Below are positions 59,949 to 64,000 of a stretch of 64,000 nt of DNA, piece after piece; the stretch's first letter is position 1; each line of letters begins with the position of its first letter. A program made the position numbers and the translations under genes. This stretch comes from Siphonodentalium dalli (lineage: Eukaryota > Mollusca > Scaphopoda > Gadilida > Siphonodentaliidae): the NCBI GenBank assembly GCA_032622095.1, contig CP136064.1, positions 197,313,948-197,377,947 of the forward strand, read 5' to 3'. A model generated the notes under the pieces. It searched no databases and had not been told where the DNA came from. It worked only from the letters and a program-made list of their open reading frames with translations.

Positions 59949-60887
59949 AATTTACCTGATACCATGCACCCTTCAAAATTTGTTTCGTCGTATCTATTTT
60001 AATGACCCGTATGGTAATATTGATACAGATATATTTGTCAAACATTTCTTTTTACAATATACAGGTATTTAGTTTGTAACTAAATCTAGAAATATATAAT
60101 AGTAGCTGGTGGACCCTACTTCGTCCGGGATGTTCCCCACTGATTTTCGGAGAATTGCGCGATTTAACCTTGAATTGACCATTTTAAAGGTGAACGTCAT
60201 GTCGGGTCACGATTTGACCCGTCCAAAACACTCCCCGGACAAAAGTCACGACAAAAATACCCGTCGAAATCCGCCCGGCTTTACCCGATTTGACCTTGAA
60301 TTGACAATTTTGAATGTCAAGATCAGGTCAGGGCCATAATTTGACCCACACGAAACACTCCTGGGACAAAAGTAACAGCAGGTATTATATTTCGTTGAAA
60401 TACTTCCGTTTTACCAGATTTGACCTTGAATTGATCTTTTTGAATGTCAAAGTCAGGTCGGGATCAAGATTTGACCCGTCCAAATAGTCCAGAAACATGC
60501 CTACATCAGCACGTTCGAGAACATGGTCCCACGTGAAATTGGACCCGTCCATATTGCTCCCGGGATCGAAGTAGTCCTACACACAATTTTTTAGTCGGAT
60601 CGGTCAAGGTCCAGAAACATGCCTATGAGCGAGGTCAAGTTGACACGTTAAATACCAAATCCGAGTCGGATCAGTCGAGCAGTGTTAGAGTCTATAACAC
60701 ATACACACATGCATTCATGCATACACACATACATACAGACAGGTGTTCCAAAATGTATAATCGATAGCTACAACAATTCTATGGTAGATGGTTCACGGCC
60801 GACCTGATGCATGCATCTTAGTTTTCTTGTGGATAATTGGGATTGTGTATCCGAGTTTGAAGCCATTATATTTATTTAGATCATTAA

Positions 60888-61375
60888 TTAAAGGTACTCA
60901 ATCCTATAAAACTCCTCTCAATTACTATTTCAATGGCTTCGGGGGTCAAAAATATTTGGTTCGAGTCGAGGAAGTCACCCATCAAAGCTCAGATTTGTTA
61001 GATATCGATTTTAGAAATCTATTATTTTTCATTATCGGGAATTCTTTCTGGCCCAGAAGACAGTCAAAATTTCGTTATTATTACCACTTGATTATAGAGT
61101 TATCCATCCTTGTCTGTTTGAATAGAGTTTTGGCGTAAAATCTCGAGCAGATTACCAAATTGACGGCAGTTATTAGTACTCATCTCGAGCAACTTAACAA
61201 ATTTCAAAAATCAATATCTAATAACTCTGAGCTTTGTTTGATGGGTTCCTCGACTCGAATCAAATATTTTTTACCCCCAAAGCCAAAGAAATAGTAATAT
61301 AGGACCCTCTGATCGGATTGTTGTTGTTGGAATCTGTTGAGATGGGGACCCTCTTTACGGATTGAGTACCTTTAA
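60888..61375. mobile_element. TTAA-flanked inverted-end element (488 bp)
   Basis: TTAA, then AGGTACTCAATCC, pairs with GGATTGAGTACCT then TTAA. Subterminal sequence is also inverted over about 130 bp (GAGTCGAGGAA against TTCCTCGACTC). Another candidate piggyBac-type MITE. Confidence 0.75.
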
Positions 61376-61403
61376 ATACACTTTACTTTTTTACTATATA
61401 CAG

Positions 61404-61527
61404 ATGGAGCACCAGCTATAAGGAATATTTTTGATGGATTTGGACTGGGCCCGTCACTGGGATGCACTACGACCTGCTCCATCACCCCATGTGCATCCAC
61501 CGACTGCGTCCAGGGATACCAATGTGT
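61404..61527 (+). CDS. Penultimate coding exon of an unknown cysteine-rich protein
   Basis: A 124-bp exon after a TATATACAG acceptor and before a GTAAGT donor. The frame encodes GAPAIRNIFDGFGLG, then PSLGCTTTCSITPCASTDC and VQGYQC. The five cysteines are spaced C-x3-C-x4-C-x4-C-x5-C, as in small secreted or extracellular modules. I do not recognise the family. No upstream exon or signal peptide was found. The TTAA element at 60888-61375 ends 28 bp before the exon. Confidence 0.5.
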
Positions 61528-61702
61528 GTAAGTTGCCAAACAAAAAATAGAATACCTGGCCGAAAATGCATGTATATTAGAATATATGTGAAGGCACTGG
61601 CTTACTATGACATGTTCATATTTTCGTATGTGAGCGAAAACAAATAAGTTTCTATCGAAATTTTACGATCGGAATGGCAATATGTGACCCGCCATATCAA
61701 AT

Positions 61703-62123
61703 CCAGTCGGAAGTCGGGATTTTTTTTTACCATGTGCCAATGCATTCTCTTATATATGCGAGTCGACCATATGTCGCCTCGCATATATAAGAGAATGCAT
61801 TGGCCTAACAATTTTTTATCATGTTTTTTAAATAAATGTTTCTTACAATTTTTAGGACATAAAATAAAAAAACATCCATTACCCTGCAGGGAGCCCCACA
61901 CATATATAGAAGCATATAGAAGAGTGTCGTCTGCTCATGTTTGTCTGGGGCTCTGTATGGGTGAAATTATAAAATTGTTAAAGAATACAAGAACAAATTA
62001 TTAAAATTGTAAAAAATTGTTAGGCCAATGCATTCTCTTATATATGCGAGGCGACCTATGGTCGACTCGCGTATATAAGAGAATGCATTGGCACAGGGTA
62101 AACAAATCCCGACTTCCGACTGG
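61703..62123. mobile_element. Double-hairpin MITE with CCAGTCGGAAGTCGGGAT ends
   Basis: The outer inverted repeats are CCAGTCGGAAGTCGGGAT and its inverse. The same CCAATGCATTCTCTT hairpins as at 875 lie at about 61735-61804 and 62022-62091, bounded by CATGTGCC and GGCACAGGG. The spacer between hairpins is longer than in other copies (about 215 bp). No TTAA at the edges. It lies in the intron between the two exons at 61404 and 62234. Confidence 0.75.
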
Positions 62124-62233
62124 TTGTTTCGATTAGTTGGGTTTGTTCCAACTTGGAAATGATGAGTTCCAACTAGGAAATAATGGTTCTTCTTTATAAT
62201 TCTCCTGGCACTTTTTATAACTTCACCTTTCAG

Positions 62234-62258
62234 TTTGTTTGGGGGCCCTGCATTTTAA
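62234..62258 (+). CDS. Possible terminal exon of the cysteine-rich protein
   Basis: After the acceptor CACCTTTCAG the phase left by the previous exon reads V-LFGGPAF and then TAA at 62256-62258. Inferred only from phase and splice site. Confidence 0.3.
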
Positions 62259-62259
62259 A

Positions 62260-64000
62260 TATACAAAAATACTATGTGTGGAGCATCCGGGGACATGGCT
62301 GGAGGGTCTCGGTTGACAATTGTCAATCTATCACCCCTATGGTTTGAAATTTTACAACTGATCAGTATAAATGGTCATTTCAGATTTAAATTTGGACCGA
62401 AAGTGTTAAAATATTCAACTTTTCGTAAAAGACCAACAATTTTTATACTAAATACTTGTTGGAAAATCAAACTATCAAAACATAATTTTTATTTGATTGT
62501 TCTAACTGAGGTAGTGTCAGGCATGATATTTCCTATACCCCCTCCACATGTCGCCATGTTCCTGATAACGTCTATATTTTCAGTGACCATTGTTGCCACG
62601 CCACATGTAAGAAGATGGACACTATTGGGATGGTCGATGTTGTGTGAATAGAAGAGTGATGTCACAAAGGACTTATGGAGGTTAAAGGGGAGGGTCACGG
62701 GTTGTAATTTAATAAAAACTCTTTAACAATAAATTTTATTGCCAGAATTGATAATTTACTTTGTCCAAGCACTTCCAGCTAAATAGTATGACTCTTCAAT
62801 GCTACATGCACCTGCTGTATACTTCCCGGACCAAGGCTCCATGCATATATATGTAACGTTTGCTCAAAGCTGCACCCCATTCAAACGCTGTCATACACTT
62901 GACGTCCCTCTTAATTAGGGTTCTGGAACAGAGCTTGGAAAAAAACATTTATTTATTTGATACCAAGTATAGATTTATTTCAGTGCGCCCTATTCCTATA
63001 TATAGCCATATTTGTGCCTATTTTCCGGATGCATTGTTCGTTCATTATCTGATGCATGAGTCTCACAGCCCGTATTTTTGCCGACGTACGGATTGCAGAT
63101 GCTGCTGTTGAGTTGTTTATATTTGTTTTTGTTTGTTTTTGCTTTGTTTTGTTTCTGTGGCAGTTATCGACGTTATCCATTGTCCAACTGTTTGAATTGT
63201 ATGTTTACGTCACGATAAATGCGTTTATGAACGTTGCGTTCTGCATTTATACTGCAACACTGTGACCTGGCTATACACTTTTAGAAATGGAATTGGTTAA
63301 TTATATAAATTTACTTTTCGTTTAAAAGACATTATTCTCTGTAAGATGTCCACCACATTCAGTCAAAAATGCGAGTTGTTTGTGATCTTCTATAGCTGTA
63401 GACCTATAAATTATATCTCGACACCAAATATGGCAGAATTGGCTTACTTCGTTTTAAAGCATGGGTAAAATACAAGAAGCATTCTATCACGGGAGCCCCA
63501 CAACGTTGTTCTTTATACCCATTACCAGGTCTGTTAGAGGACGGCTGGGGCCCATTAACAAAACTTATATGGTTTGCTTATAAAAATTTGAAAACGATGA
63601 AAATGCATGAAGTGGTTTGGTTACGGCATAGCGTTATGGTGAACAATGCACTTAGGTTTCTTCAGGAAAGTATATTTCATAATATTTGATTCACTGAATT
63701 GCATTTATAGTATAGGGAATAGTGGTAAATATTAAACCAAACTGTCGTAATTGAACCATTATCACACAACCCCATTCGTGAATTTTCAGAGGTATACAGG
63801 TCGATGGAGAGTTTGATATATTTGCAACAAAAAAACCCACACAGCATTGTATAGCTTATGAACCCAGTTAGTGGAGTCCCTCATGTGTTTAATCGTGACT
63901 TTAGCATGAAACTTTAAAGGTATATTGCTTAATCATAGGGAAAACTTTTTGGAGGGGGTGCCCGGGTTGGGGGTCCTGTATCGGGATAAAATCAGGTTTC
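62260..64000. other. Right end of the window, no supported gene
   Basis: Frames of 125 codons (62274-62651) and 83 codons (62860-63111) are open but unlike known proteins. No repeat ends were identified. Confidence 0.4.

Larger units (their letters stand above)
57644..60830. mobile_element. 3.2-kb long inverted repeat with ~875-bp arms
   Basis: Arms 57644-58522 and 59950-60830 start ACAAGAAAACTAAGATGCAT and its inverse. They agree almost completely, including a set of three tandem units of about 125-130 bp built on GACCTTGAATTGAC. The 76-codon frames in both arms come from these units. The centre holds pearl-like fragments. No target duplication was settled. Confidence 0.75.

Overview
The window is metazoan nuclear DNA: AT-rich, intron-rich, almost free of long open frames and packed with non-autonomous transposons. 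Spliced ALDH exons with consensus GT/AG sites, CR1/L2-type LINE tails, a Helitron and pearl-like tandem-core elements suggest a marine invertebrate. A mollusc would fit because pearl elements were described from bivalves, but the phylum cannot be fixed from the sequence alone.

The backbone is one minus-strand gene for a mitochondrial ALDH2-type aldehyde dehydrogenase. Coding exon 1 (52012-52131, start codon and targeting peptide), exon 2 (15009-15113) and exon 3 (3974-4114) join in phase 0 and give the first 122 residues. Intron 1 is about 36.9 kb and intron 2 about 10.9 kb. No later exon was found, so the catalytic part probably lies left of position 1.

Intron 3 (1-3973) holds foldback MITEs. 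Intron 2 (4115-15008) holds a pearl-like element, three TTAA-flanked hairpin elements and a 5.96-kb element with long inverted termini (8797-14758). Intron 1 (15114-52011) holds a SINE split by a MITE, a 1.76-kb Helitron, a decayed KDZ/HMGXB3-like transposon, hAT-like MITEs, a 7-unit pearl-like array, a 5'-truncated CR1 LINE, a pair of 450-bp elements, minisatellites and a 7,356-bp segment present twice in tandem (37194-51905). That segment contains a long inverted repeat with a THAP first exon and a decayed SAP-like motif.

Upstream of ALDH2 (52132 onward) two small MITEs with clean 8-bp and 9-bp target duplications lie back to back about 200 bp from the start codon. Further right are nested tandem repeats, a tandem array of MITE units, a 3.2-kb inverted repeat (57644-60830), a TTAA element and, on the plus strand, the probable last two coding exons of a cysteine-rich protein (61404-61527 and 62234-62258).

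The main candidates for new biology are structural: a double-hairpin cassette shared by elements with unrelated outer ends, a 94-bp MITE family with 9-10-bp duplications, two pearl-like families with the same terminal layout, and a transposon-like inverted repeat carrying host-type gene fragments. No new multi-gene system was found.
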